This document shows positions 1 through 9,019 of a stretch of 36,209 nucleotides of DNA, piece by piece. Made by a program: the position numbers and the translations under genes. The notes below the pieces were generated by a model. That model was not told where the DNA came from. It was given only the letters and a program-made list of their open reading frames with translations, and did not search any database. Within the stretch, counting starts at the first letter, position 1. Every line of letters begins with the position of its first letter. The stretch comes from an uncultured Verrucomicrobiota bacterium (lineage in GTDB: Bacteria; Verrucomicrobiota; Verrucomicrobiia; Chthoniobacterales; SZAS-18), in the NCBI GenBank assembly GCA_937859745.1, contig CALMAQ010000165.1:1-36209 (forward strand), written 5' to 3'.

Positions 1-111
1 GCCCCCGCCCGGTGTCCCGCAAAGGGAAGTTGCCTCCGGCTGACATCGTGGGTAGCCTCCTCCTCCCCGCTCCCGTGGGAGGTTCCTGCCCGATTCCGCG
101 ACGCCTTTTTT

Positions 112-1182
112 ATGATCATCGTCATCAAGCCCCACGCCACGCAGAGCCAGATCGACGAAGTGACCGCAGAGGTCGAAAAGCTCGGCTACACGCCGCACAC
201 GATCTCGGGCGCGCTACAGACCGTCGTCGCGGCCATCGGCGACGAGACCACCCACCACACGCTGGAGAGCCTCAACGCGCTGGCGCAGGTCGAGCGCGTC
301 CTGCCCGTGCAGAAACGCTACAAGCTGGCCAGCCGCGAATCTCATCCACAGCCTACGGTCATCGACGTGGACGGCGTGCCGATGGGAGGGGCGGCGTTGG
401 CCGTGATCGCCGGCCCCTGTTCGGTGGAAAGCGCGGACCAGCTCCTGGCGACCGCCCGCGCGGTCAAGGCCGCCGGAGCGACCCTCCTGCGCGGCGGGGC
501 CTACAAGCCGCGCACCAGCCCGTATGAATTTCAGGGGCTGGGCAAGGAAGGCCTGCGGCTCCTGCGAGCGGCTAAGGAGGAAACCGGCCTCAAAATCGTC
601 ACCGAACTGCTTAGCGAATACGACGCCGACATCGTGGCGGAGACGGCGGACATGCTCCAGATCGGGGCGCGCAACTCGCAGAACTTCCGCCTTCTGGTAG
701 CCGCGGCGCGGACCGGCAAGCCCATCCTGCTCAAGCGCGGGATGAGCCAGCGCATCGAGGAATGGCTGCTGAGCGCCGAGTACATCCTCAGCAGCGGCAA
801 CCCCAACGTCATGCTCTGCGAGCGCGGCATCCGCACGTTCGAGACCTACACGCGCAACACCCTCGACCTTGCCGCCGTCGCCGCCGCGAAAAGCGAGAGC
901 CACCTGCCCGTCATCGTCGATCCGAGCCAGGGCTGCGGCCGGGCCGACCTGGTGCCCGCGCTCTGCGCCGGTGCAGTGGCGCTGGGGGCGGATGGGCTCA
1001 TCATCGAAGTGCATCCGAACCCGGCCGAGGCCCTCAGCGACGGTCAGCAGCAGGTGGATTTCGGCATGTTCCGCCAACTGATGGCGGGCCTGGAACCTTT
1101 CTTGAAGGCGGTGAACAAGCCGGGCATCCATGCCGCGTCCGGCAGCCTCGCCACTTTTGACGCGGCTTCAGCGTCGGCTTAG
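112..1182 (+). CDS. aroF: 3-deoxy-7-phosphoheptulonate synthase (DAHP synthase, type I-beta)
   Basis: Catalyses condensation of phosphoenolpyruvate and erythrose 4-phosphate, the first step of the shikimate pathway, in the cytoplasm. The 356-aa product opens with MIIVIKPHATQSQIDEV, the ferredoxin-like regulatory domain (about residues 1-70) of the I-beta subtype. The barrel follows, with VIAGPCSVES near residue 97, LLRGGAYKPRTSPYEF, IVDPSQG and EVHPNP, which supply the metal and substrate ligands of the family. Length is normal. The ATG at 112 is chosen because the protein begins exactly where the family does; no clear Shine-Dalgarno precedes it (the upstream bases are a T run). The 3' end overlaps the convergent LptF/G-like gene by 15 bp. 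The N-terminal domain suggests allosteric control by an aromatic end product, but the effector cannot be read from sequence. Confidence 0.96.
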   Translation: MIIVIKPHATQSQIDEVTAEVEKLGYTPHTISGALQTVVAAIGDETTHHTLESLNALAQVERVLPVQKRYKLASRESHPQPTVIDVDGVPMGGAALAVIAGPCSVESADQLLATARAVKAAGATLLRGGAYKPRTSPYEFQGLGKEGLRLLRAAKEETGLKIVTELLSEYDADIVAETADMLQIGARNSQNFRLLVAAARTGKPILLKRGMSQRIEEWLLSAEYILSSGNPNVMLCERGIRTFETYTRNTLDLAAVAAAKSESHLPVIVDPSQGCGRADLVPALCAGAVALGADGLIIEVHPNPAEALSDGQQQVDFGMFRQLMAGLEPFLKAVNKPGIHAASGSLATFDAASASA

Positions 1183-2352
1183 CCGGTAGAAGAGCACCCC
1201 GCCGAGCACAAGGAAAATCACGTTCGGCAGCCAGATCAGCATCTCGGGGTGCAGGTTAGCCTTCGAGCGGATCGTGTTCACCACAATGATGATCAGGAAG
1301 TACGTGAAGGCCACCAGCAAGCTCAACCCGAATCCCGCGCTGGTTTCCTGGCGGTTGGCGGTGATGCCGAGCGGGATGCCGATCAGGGCGAACGTCAGAC
1401 AGGCCATCGAGAAGGAAAACCGTTTGTTGAGTTCGGTGGAAGCTTCGGCAAACGCCTGGAGGTCGATCCTGACCGCTTTCTTCGAGGCGTCGTCGTGTTT
1501 TTCGCCCAGGATCTTGCGGTCGTCGCGGAGTTGCCGGCGCTTGTTGGCGAGGTTGTCGCGCAACTCCTGAAACGTGAACGACTCGACGCGTCGGCGGCCG
1601 TGCCTCTGCGCGTAAAGTTCTTCGAGGGAGATGGGGAAGACCCAGTCGTTGATCAGGATGCCATCCTTGATCTTGGTCAGGTCGTCGGGCTGCGTCTGGT
1701 CGCGCTGCTCGAAGCGGGTATTCCCGAGCCGCATCTTGATCTGATGGTGCGGCAGGTCGGTCTCCAGGCTGCCGCTCCGTGCGAAGACGACGCTCAGTGG
1801 TTTGTTGTTCGCGTCGAGGCTGAAGACGTGGATGTTCTCCAGGCGGTTGCCCTCTGCACTGCCGATGAAAATTCGCTTGCCGGGAAACTGGTCGATAGGT
1901 CGGTCAGCATCGAACGCCGCCGCCGGGTCGTTCGTGGCTACCTCGAAAAAGGCGTCCTTGAGGCTCTGCTGCGCCCGCGGCGCGACGTACAGGTTGATCC
2001 AGAGGCACAGGCCCGAGAACGCTACCGCCACGACCAGCACCGGCCGCGCGATGCGGGGGATGCTGATGCCCGCCGTCCGCAAGGCGGTCAGCTCGTTGCC
2101 GCCCGATAGACGGCCGAAGACGAGGAGCACCGCCGTCAGGAATCCCCAAGGGATGCTCAGGATCAGCGAGACCGGCAGAAAGTACGCGATGAACGTGATG
2201 ACGTAGGTCGCCGGGACGTTGTGGTCCACCATCAATTCGAAGAGCCGCTTGAAGATCTGGCCCAGCACCAGGACAAAGCTCAGCGTGCAAACGGCGAACA
2301 CCGCCGAGGTGAGCAGTTCCCGGGCAAGGTAACGGTCGATGAGGCGGAACAT
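1168..2352 (-). CDS. LptF/LptG-family LPS export permease
   Basis: Inner-membrane subunit of the LPS transporter, which would extract lipopolysaccharide and pass it to the periplasmic bridge. The ORF track extends this frame to 602 aa, but the real protein starts at MFRLIDRYLARELL (ATG at 2352), giving 394 aa, typical for the family. Three N-terminal membrane segments (including LSFVLVLGQIF and VSLILSIPWGFLTAVLLVF) are followed by a soluble beta-rich periplasmic domain (about residues 115-285). Three C-terminal segments then end in LGGVLFYRLSRR. The upstream 208 residues of the open frame lie antisense to dnaG and are not coding. It is divergent from dnaG across 87 bp, so the two promoters share that gap. 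LptF and LptG cannot be told apart here; no partner is adjacent. Confidence 0.92.
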   Translation of the reverse strand: MFRLIDRYLARELLTSAVFAVCTLSFVLVLGQIFKRLFELMVDHNVPATYVITFIAYFLPVSLILSIPWGFLTAVLLVFGRLSGGNELTALRTAGISIPRIARPVLVVAVAFSGLCLWINLYVAPRAQQSLKDAFFEVATNDPAAAFDADRPIDQFPGKRIFIGSAEGNRLENIHVFSLDANNKPLSVVFARSGSLETDLPHHQIKMRLGNTRFEQRDQTQPDDLTKIKDGILINDWVFPISLEELYAQRHGRRRVESFTFQELRDNLANKRRQLRDDRKILGEKHDDASKKAVRIDLQAFAEASTELNKRFSFSMACLTFALIGIPLGITANRQETSAGFGLSLLVAFTYFLIIIVVNTIRSKANLHPEMLIWLPNVIFLVLGGVLFYRLSRR

Positions 2353-2439
2353 GTCGGCGGGGACGGTGGCGAAAAACGGGCTCCCCACCATTGCGGAAGG
2401 CCAGGTCCGGCGCAATGCTGGATTCTTGGCGCTCCCGGC

Positions 2440-4275
2440 ATGATCCCCCAGGAAACACTCGAACAGGTCGCAGCCGCCAACGATATCGTCGAGGTGATCA
2501 ACAGCTATGTGCCGCTCAAGCGCGCGGGCTCGACCTACAAGGCGTGCTGCCCGTTCCACCCGGAGAAAACGCCATCGTTCAACGTCAACCCCGCCCGCCA
2601 GACGTTCAAATGCTTCGGGTGCGGCGTCGGGGGAACCGTTTTCAAGTTCATCACTTTGCGGGACAACATCGACTTTCCCTCTGCGGTGAGACTCCTGGCG
2701 GAGCGGGCGGGCATCCCGATCATCGAGGAACGCTTCGGCCGCTCCGAGGGCGAGCAGGGCACGGGCGATCTGCGGCGGCGCTTGCTGGCACTCCACACGG
2801 AAGCCGCCGCGTGGTTCCATCGCAACCTGCTCAAAACCAACGAGGCGGCCAAAGCGCGCGAATACCTCAAGGCGCGTGGCCTGACGAGCGAGGTCGCCGC
2901 CCGCTGGCAACTCGGCTACGCCCCGGACTCGTGGGACGCCCTGCTGCGCTGGGCGACCGAGCGCCGCTACAAGCACGAGGAGTTGCTCAAGAGCGGCCTC
3001 ATCAAGCCGCCCAACGATCCCGGCAAGGGCAACTCGCGTGGTTACGACACGTTCCGCGACCGCCTGATGTTCCCGATCTGCAACGAGTCAGGCAACGTCA
3101 TCGCCTTCAGCGGCCGGGTGCTCTCCGCAGACGCCAAGGGCGGAAAATACGTCAACTCGCCCGAGACGCCGATTTTTACCAAGGGGAAGGTGCTTTTCGG
3201 CCTGCACATGGCTAGGAAAGAACTCATCGAGTTGGGCTTCGCCATCGTGTGCGAAGGGCAGATTGACCTCATCGCCGCGTTCGAGGCGGGCATCAAGAAT
3301 GTCATCGCCCCGCAGGGCACGGCGTTCACCAGCCAGCAGGCCGTGGTCCTGAAGCGGTTCGCCGACGAAGCCGTGCTCTGCTTCGACGCCGACGCCGCCG
3401 GGCAGCAGGCCGCCGAACGCTCCCTGGCGTCGCTGCTCGAAGCGAACGTCTCCGTGCGCGTGGCTACGATGCCGCCGGGCGAGGACCCGGACTCGCTGAT
3501 CCGCGGGCAGGGAGCGATGGCGTTCGCCGAGCGGATCGCCGCCGCGCAGGACTTCTTCGACTTCCAGATGGAAAGGTTGAGCGGGATGTTCGACCTGAAC
3601 ACCCCGCGCGGGAAGTCCGGGTTCAGCCAGCGGATGGCGGAATCGGTGGCGCTCATCACCGAGACGGTCCTGCGCGAGGCGGTGGTGAACAAGGTCAGCG
3701 CCCGGCTGGGCATCTCGGCGGAGGATTTTCGGCGTCTGCTCAAGAAGCGCCGTCCGGCCAAGACCTACGAGCGCGGCGAGGCCGACCTCCGCGCCGGGGA
3801 AGCGCGGGAGGGTGGGGCGGCCGCGCCGGACGCGCCGACGACTTTCGAGCGTCCTCCGAACTCGGTCGTCTTCCTGTTGCGGCTGGCACTGGAGAACGAG
3901 GAAGCCCGCGCGTGGCTGCTCGCACAACCCTGGCGGGAACTCCTGCCTCAGATCGCCGGGACTGAACTGCTCGTGCAGGCGCTGGAAGCGAAGTTGAACG
4001 TGCAGGACCTCTCGGAGACCAGCGCCTTCTTGGCCACCCTGCCGCCGGAGGCCGAGTCGTTCCTGACCGGTCAGCTGATGGAGCGCCCGTTCGGCCAGCC
4101 GATGATGGTCGCATGCGACAGTTGGCACGATCTCGCCAAGACTCTGCTCAAGGAGCGGATCACCGCCCTGGAAAGCCGGATACGTTTACCGGACGCGACC
4201 GCCGAAGAAACGACTCGCTTGCTGAAAGAAATCCTTGACCTTCAACTTCGGCTTAAAGATATTGCCAGGCTCTGA
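2440..4275 (+). CDS. dnaG: DNA primase
   Basis: Synthesises RNA primers for replication and works with the DnaB helicase. The ORF track starts too early; [19 protein letters not shown] (ATG at 2440) matches the family start and gives 611 aa. The N-terminal zinc finger is complete, with CPFH (Cys37, His40) and CFGC (Cys58, Cys61). The catalytic core contains [20 protein letters not shown]. The TOPRIM domain follows, with [13 protein letters not shown] near residue 268 and CFDADAAG near 313, carrying the acidic metal ligands. The C-terminal 200 residues resemble the helicase-interacting region and are less conserved. It sits 70 bp upstream of rpoD in the same direction, the classical dnaG-rpoD order, with rpsU absent from this spot. 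Confidence 0.96.
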   Translation: MIPQETLEQVAAANDIVEVINSYVPLKRAGSTYKACCPFHPEKTPSFNVNPARQTFKCFGCGVGGTVFKFITLRDNIDFPSAVRLLAERAGIPIIEERFGRSEGEQGTGDLRRRLLALHTEAAAWFHRNLLKTNEAAKAREYLKARGLTSEVAARWQLGYAPDSWDALLRWATERRYKHEELLKSGLIKPPNDPGKGNSRGYDTFRDRLMFPICNESGNVIAFSGRVLSADAKGGKYVNSPETPIFTKGKVLFGLHMARKELIELGFAIVCEGQIDLIAAFEAGIKNVIAPQGTAFTSQQAVVLKRFADEAVLCFDADAAGQQAAERSLASLLEANVSVRVATMPPGEDPDSLIRGQGAMAFAERIAAAQDFFDFQMERLSGMFDLNTPRGKSGFSQRMAESVALITETVLREAVVNKVSARLGISAEDFRRLLKKRRPAKTYERGEADLRAGEAREGGAAAPDAPTTFERPPNSVVFLLRLALENEEARAWLLAQPWRELLPQIAGTELLVQALEAKLNVQDLSETSAFLATLPPEAESFLTGQLMERPFGQPMMVACDSWHDLAKTLLKERITALESRIRLPDATAEETTRLLKEILDLQLRLKDIARL

Positions 4276-4345
4276 TGATCCCGGCCATGCTCACCGGGTG
4301 CTTGATTATCAGGGCCTTCTAACCGACCGCCCTGTTCCCGTCACC

Positions 4346-6193
4346 ATGGCCAAAGCGAATCCGTCTGCGTCCGCCTCTCCGTCTCCCCGCGCTGCAGCCC
4401 CCGCGAATCCGCCATCCAAAAGCAAGCCCAAGGCCGCTGTCAAGGGCAAAGCCGATGTCTCCCCCGCCAAGGGCGCGGTACCGGCCAGGAAAGCCGCCGC
4501 TCCCGAGGCGATTCCGCACGTCGCGCCGCCCATCAAGCGGGTGCAGGCCGAGGCGCACGAGACGCAGGAGAAAATTCGCGAACTGATCAAGCTGGCCAAG
4601 GAGCAGGGCTATCTCACCTGGGACGATCTCAACGAGGCGCTGCCGGACGGCGTCAACGATCCCGACCTCATCGAATCCATCCAGACGCGCCTGCGCTCGA
4701 TGGAGTTCGACATCATCGAGGCGTCGGACGTGGACCGCTTCAAGGACCTCAAGAAGGAGCAGGAAGCCGATGCGGACGACGAGAACGAGGAAGAGGAAAA
4801 GGAAGACAAGTCCGACGAGGAGAAGGGCGACAGCACGGGCCGACTCGACATCCTCGACGATCCCGTGCGGATGTACCTCAAGCAGATGGGGCAGGTGCCG
4901 CTGCTGACTCGCGAGCAAGAAGTCGAAATTTCCAAGCGCATCGAGGATGCGGAATCCCGGGTGCAAAAGAACCTCAACCGTTTCGGCTTCATCTCCCGGG
5001 CGCACCTCGACCTCGCGCAAAAGCTGTTGGAAGGCCGCGAACGTTTCGACCGGGTGATCCTGGACAAGAAGATCGAGAGTCGCGAACGCTACCTCAAAGC
5101 CCTCCCGAAACTCTGCGAGCAGTTGGAACAGCTCAGCAACGATTCCACCCGGCTCTACCACGAGCAGGCCGGACAGGGCCAGAAGGTCGGCGCGGAAGGA
5201 CGCAAGGAGTTCCAGCGCCAGCTCGACGGGCTGCAGAAGCTTTATCCCAAGTTTTACTTCAAGCAGAAGGTCACGGAGGAGTTCGTCAGCCTCGCCGACG
5301 ACCACTTCAACACCTTGCACAAGGTGCAGTCGCAGGTTCATGCGTCGGCCAATCCGCAGTACGGCGCGAAGCTCAAGGAGATGGAGCACCAATTCTGGCT
5401 GACGCCCGACGACTTCATCAAGGAATACCACGAACTCAAAGGCTGGCTCCGCAAGGCTCGCAAGGCCAAGGACGAGATGGTCGAGGCAAACCTGCGCCTC
5501 GTGATTTCTATTGCCAAGAAGTACACCAACCGAGGCCTTTCCTTCCTGGACCTCATCCAAGAAGGCAACATGGGTTTGATGAAGGCCGTGGAAAAGTTCG
5601 AATACCGGCGCGGCTACAAGTTCTCGACCTACGCGACGTGGTGGATCCGGCAGGCCATCACCCGTTCCATCGCCGACCAGGCACGGACGATCCGCATCCC
5701 GGTCCACATGATCGAGACGATCAACAAGCTGATGCGCGTGCAGAAGCAGTTGGTCCAGGAATACGGCCGGGAACCAACCCCCGAGGAGGTGGCCGAAGAG
5801 GTGCATCTGCCGGTCGAGCGCGTGCGTGCCGTGCTGAAGATGGCGCAACAGCCGATCTCGCTTCAGGCCCCTGTTGGGGACAGCGAGGACACCAACTTCG
5901 GCGACTTCATCGAGGACAAGGGCGCGGACAACCCGTCCGACATGACGGCCATCGTTTTGCTCAAGGCCAAAATCAAGGACGTGCTCGAAACGCTGACCGA
6001 ACGCGAGCGGCAGGTGCTCGAACAGCGTTTCGGACTGATCGATGGCTACAGCCGCACGCTGGAAGAGGTCGGGCGCCAGTTCAAGGTGACGCGCGAACGT
6101 ATCCGGCAAATCGAGGCCAAGGCGCTTCGCAAGATGCGTCACCCTACCCGCATCCGGCAATTGGAAGGCTTTCTCGAAGCGACCGAAGCGTGA
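4346..6193 (+). CDS. rpoD: RNA polymerase primary sigma factor (sigma-70)
   Basis: Housekeeping sigma factor that directs RNA polymerase to -10/-35 promoters. Taking ATG 4346 (MAKANPSAS) gives 615 aa; the longer ORF reaches back into dnaG. Residues 1-60 are an Ala/Pro/Lys-rich extension. Region 1.1 follows ([16 protein letters not shown]), then an acidic stretch rich in D/E/K. Region 1.2 is [18 protein letters not shown], followed by a non-conserved insert. Region 2 (about 377-450) has [31 protein letters not shown] and [15 protein letters not shown]. Region 3 follows, and region 4 (about 545-610) has [16 protein letters not shown] and [16 protein letters not shown]. The full set of regions marks the primary, not an alternative, sigma. 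No Shine-Dalgarno is obvious before the chosen ATG. Confidence 0.97.
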   Translation: MAKANPSASASPSPRAAAPANPPSKSKPKAAVKGKADVSPAKGAVPARKAAAPEAIPHVAPPIKRVQAEAHETQEKIRELIKLAKEQGYLTWDDLNEALPDGVNDPDLIESIQTRLRSMEFDIIEASDVDRFKDLKKEQEADADDENEEEEKEDKSDEEKGDSTGRLDILDDPVRMYLKQMGQVPLLTREQEVEISKRIEDAESRVQKNLNRFGFISRAHLDLAQKLLEGRERFDRVILDKKIESRERYLKALPKLCEQLEQLSNDSTRLYHEQAGQGQKVGAEGRKEFQRQLDGLQKLYPKFYFKQKVTEEFVSLADDHFNTLHKVQSQVHASANPQYGAKLKEMEHQFWLTPDDFIKEYHELKGWLRKARKAKDEMVEANLRLVISIAKKYTNRGLSFLDLIQEGNMGLMKAVEKFEYRRGYKFSTYATWWIRQAITRSIADQARTIRIPVHMIETINKLMRVQKQLVQEYGREPTPEEVAEEVHLPVERVRAVLKMAQQPISLQAPVGDSEDTNFGDFIEDKGADNPSDMTAIVLLKAKIKDVLETLTERERQVLEQRFGLIDGYSRTLEEVGRQFKVTRERIRQIEAKALRKMRHPTRIRQLEGFLEATEA

Positions 6194-6197
6194 AATG

Positions 6198-6220
6198 CCG
6201 GGCTGCACGCGGCAGCTCGG
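6198..6220 (+). terminator. Stem-loop after rpoD (possible terminator)
   Basis: Five bases after the rpoD stop, CCGGGCTGC pairs with GCAGCTCGG (9 bp, one G-T wobble) around the 5-nt loop ACGCG. No T tract follows, so it is not a canonical intrinsic terminator. It may end the dnaG-rpoD transcript or stabilise its 3' end. The RBS of the next gene follows closely. Confidence 0.4.
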
Positions 6221-6238
6221 TCAGAAGGCTTGCCCGTC

Positions 6239-7816
6239 ATGCGAGAGGGTGCTAGAAGCGCCCTTATGTTCCGTTCTCCCGTCATCGCCAGTTTCCTGGT
6301 GGAGGGACTCCGGGCGGACCTGACGGCCGAAATCTTGCTCGCCGCCCTCGTCAGCTACCTGCTGCTGGTGGCGGTGGGCCGGTTGCTCAAGCGGCGCCTC
6401 GGCGCGCGGCTGGGCCGGGTGTACCAGATCTGCGCGGTGGCGCTCGGTCCCTACCTGGCGATGGTGTTGCTGAGGGTCGATGTGCCCGGTCGGCGCGAGC
6501 TGGGAGCGGTGGCTGCGCTGCTGGGCAGCGGTGTGGCGTGCAGGCTGATCGATCAGTTTTTCTGGCGCTGGTATTTCGAGGAGCGGCGTCGGGCCGCCGT
6601 CCCGAAGTTGGTCCGGGAGATGACCGCCGGGGTCCTGCTCCTGGCCGCAGGGCTGCTCGTGCTGGAATTTGGCTACGGCGTCCGCGTGCCTGGCTTACTC
6701 GCGGCTTCCGGGGTGGTAGGCATCATCCTGGGCTTTGCCTTGCAGGACTCTCTGGGCAACGTCGTCGCCGGGTTTGCCTTGCAATTCGGCCGGCCCTTTA
6801 CGGTGGGCGACTGGCTGCTGATCGACAACCGGCACGTGCGGGCTGTCGAGATCAACTGGCGTTCGACCCGGTTCATCACGGCCGACGACGTGCAACTCGA
6901 TGTGCCCAACCAGCAGATCGTGCGGCAGACGTTGGTGAACTTCCACGGCGGCAACACCCGGCACGCCATGCGCCTGGAAATCGGCTTGGACTACGATACA
7001 CCGCCCAACCTGGTCAAGGACCTACTCGTGCGCGCCGCCTCCTCTGCGAGAGAGGTCCTCGATCAGCCGACGCCGAGCGTCTTCCTGAAGGAGTTCGGGG
7101 AAAGCGCGGTCATCTACGAGGTGCGTTTCTGGCTGGACGACCACCGCCTCCATGCGGCTGCCGCCGATGCGGTGCGCACGAACATCTGGTACGCTCTGCG
7201 CCGCCAGCGCATCAAGATTCCCTACCCGACCCGCCAGTTGCACGTCGAGCGCGCCCACAAACCCCTGCGCGAGCACTTGGAATCCGCCGAGGAACAACGC
7301 GCGAGCGCCACCCAACAGCTCCTGCGCGCTCAACCGTTGTTCCAGAGCGTCGGGGACGATCACCTCAAGCAACTCGTTATACGTTCTGCGGCTCACCACT
7401 ACGGGCGCGGTGAATCGATCATCAAGGAAGGTGCCGAGGGCTCCTCGATGTTCGTGCTGATCAAGGGCGAGGCGCGCGTCAGCGTGCTGCACGGCGACGC
7501 CTCCACCTGGCTGGCTTCCTTGCACAGCGGCGACTGTTTCGGTGAGATGTCACTGCTCACCGGCGAGAAGCGTAGCGCCAGCATCTACGCCGTGACCGAT
7601 TGCGAGGTGATCGAGATCACCAAACCCTTGTTCGCGGAGATTTTCACGCGCGATTCCGGGCTGCTCCCGCGGTTGAGCGAACTGCTGGCCAGCCGACAGA
7701 TGCAGACGGAAGGCATCGTGCAGGCGGCGGTTCAGCAAACCGGGGTCCTGGCGGCCAAGGAAGAGGCATATCGTGCTGGGTTCGTGGACAAACTCAAATC
7801 CTTCTTCGATCTGTAG
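6239..7816 (+). CDS. MscS-type mechanosensitive channel with C-terminal cyclic-nucleotide-binding domain
   Basis: Inner-membrane channel predicted to be gated by tension, a cyclic nucleotide, or both. ATG 6239 is chosen because AGAAGG lies 10 bases upstream; a TTG at 6230 and an ATG at 6266 are alternatives. The 525-aa protein has about four N-terminal membrane helices. The MscS pore helix and beta domain follow near residues 150-250 (GVVGIILGFALQDSLGNVV, GRPFTVGDWL, DVQLDVPNQQIV). An alpha-beta vestibule comes next, then a cNMP-binding domain at about 365-480 with the phosphate-binding cassette FGEMSLLTGEKRSAS. That cassette keeps the Gly-Glu and Arg-Ser-Ala positions expected of a working cAMP/cGMP site. 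Related domain layouts are known in cyanobacteria and others; the ligand here is unproven. Confidence 0.9.
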   Translation: MREGARSALMFRSPVIASFLVEGLRADLTAEILLAALVSYLLLVAVGRLLKRRLGARLGRVYQICAVALGPYLAMVLLRVDVPGRRELGAVAALLGSGVACRLIDQFFWRWYFEERRRAAVPKLVREMTAGVLLLAAGLLVLEFGYGVRVPGLLAASGVVGIILGFALQDSLGNVVAGFALQFGRPFTVGDWLLIDNRHVRAVEINWRSTRFITADDVQLDVPNQQIVRQTLVNFHGGNTRHAMRLEIGLDYDTPPNLVKDLLVRAASSAREVLDQPTPSVFLKEFGESAVIYEVRFWLDDHRLHAAAADAVRTNIWYALRRQRIKIPYPTRQLHVERAHKPLREHLESAEEQRASATQQLLRAQPLFQSVGDDHLKQLVIRSAAHHYGRGESIIKEGAEGSSMFVLIKGEARVSVLHGDASTWLASLHSGDCFGEMSLLTGEKRSASIYAVTDCEVIEITKPLFAEIFTRDSGLLPRLSELLASRQMQTEGIVQAAVQQTGVLAAKEEAYRAGFVDKLKSFFDL

Positions 7817-7837
7817 GAAGGCGGCAGAGAGCCCGGC

Positions 7838-9019
7838 TCAACGGTACAAAGGATGGTCCAACCAGTACGGATCGGCGACCCCGCGCCGGTATGCTTCGAG
7901 CGAATCCGGCGACGAGTTGATGCGGAGGTTGCTGTAAAGCTGGGTGGGCGAGTTTTGCCATCGCTCGTTCCAGTAGATTGCCGCCTTGATCCGCGGATAG
8001 GATTTGATCATGCCCTCAAACCCCTCGCTGATGAAGTCTGCCTTGCTGCCGTTGTTGGGGAACTCGCCACAACCCCACTCCGTCAGCATCATCGGCTTGT
8101 TCGCATCGACGGCGGCCAACTCGGCATAGGGTTTGTCAATCATGTCCTCGAACTCGTCCCACTTTCCTTTGGGGTACATCTCGCCGTAAACGCTTAGTCC
8201 CATCCAATCCACATAGTCCGGTCCCGGGTAAAACTCCTTGAAGGCGTTCCAGGGTTCGTATGGTTCGCTATAATTGTTCACGTGGAAGACCCAGAGGATG
8301 TTGTTTGCGCCCCGCGCGCGCACTCGGTCCACGATGTATCGATAAGTCCGCTTGAAGAACTCCGGTCCGGCGTATCGTGGCGGGTTGGTGTCGGGGATCA
8401 CTTCCGCCCCCCCGTAGTAGCTAGCCGACCATGGAAACCAGTCGCCGTTCATCTCGTTGCACAACGAGACGAAGATCGGCTTGCGGGCCGCTTTCGCCGC
8501 GTCCGCCCAGGCGTCGATGTAACTGTCCCACTGCCCGGCGACGATGCTGTCGAGCCGGAACTTGTCGGGACCAGCGGCTTCCTTGTAAGGATAATCCCAA
8601 GGCGACCAGAAAATCAGCGGCACCGACCCGTGCGCCATCACGATCTCCGCTTGGAGGCCGGGGAACCTGCCCTCCCCCCACCAACTGGAAAAAGCGATGA
8701 TGGCCTGGTGTTTGCCCGTGTCCGCCTCGAACGCTTCGATCCCTTCGAGCGTCACGTTGTCCTCGGTGTCGCCGAAGTCGATGTAGGCACCCGTGTACGC
8801 GCCCTGCGAGGGCACGAGCAGCGTGAGAAGCGCGCCTAGTCCGGGCGGTGGCGTCTCGTGGGTGGCAGGCGTCTTCCCGCACGCCGCCAGCAAGAAGGCG
8901 AGCGCCAGCAGCCCGGCGGTCGAGCCACCCCGGGCGACGGCGGCTCGGATGAACCTGCCGTGCGGTCGGCGCACTTGTGTTCCGATCTTCATCTTTTTGC
9001 GTCCGCACCCTCGCTTCAC
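7838..9019 (-). CDS. GH26-like (beta-mannanase-type) glycoside hydrolase lipoprotein
   Basis: Probable envelope-anchored polysaccharide hydrolase. The N-terminus has a hydrophobic segment ending in the lipobox LAAC, so it should be lipidated and held at the membrane. The body resembles glycoside hydrolase family 26: IIAFSSWWGEGRFPG, NEMNGDWFPW near residue 189 (general acid/base Glu), WMGLSVYGEMYP, and MLTEWGCGEF near residue 313 (nucleophile Glu). In GH26 the acid/base motif is usually HEMNG; here the His is Asn. The GTG start at 9019 overlaps the stop of the upstream glycosyltransferase as GTGA, implying translational coupling; ATG 8992 is an alternative 9 codons in. Its place after a polysaccharide synthase fusion suggests that it trims or processes that polymer rather than acting only on dietary mannan. 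Confidence 0.82.
   Translation of the reverse strand: MKRGCGRKKMKIGTQVRRPHGRFIRAAVARGGSTAGLLALAFLLAACGKTPATHETPPPGLGALLTLLVPSQGAYTGAYIDFGDTEDNVTLEGIEAFEADTGKHQAIIAFSSWWGEGRFPGLQAEIVMAHGSVPLIFWSPWDYPYKEAAGPDKFRLDSIVAGQWDSYIDAWADAAKAARKPIFVSLCNEMNGDWFPWSASYYGGAEVIPDTNPPRYAGPEFFKRTYRYIVDRVRARGANNILWVFHVNNYSEPYEPWNAFKEFYPGPDYVDWMGLSVYGEMYPKGKWDEFEDMIDKPYAELAAVDANKPMMLTEWGCGEFPNNGSKADFISEGFEGMIKSYPRIKAAIYWNERWQNSPTQLYSNLRINSSPDSLEAYRRGVADPYWLDHPLYR

Noticed and set aside
4319-6208. 629-aa minus-strand ORF spanning rpoD
   Set aside because: Leu/Val/Asp-rich antisense shadow of a highly conserved sigma factor; typical of high-GC coding DNA.
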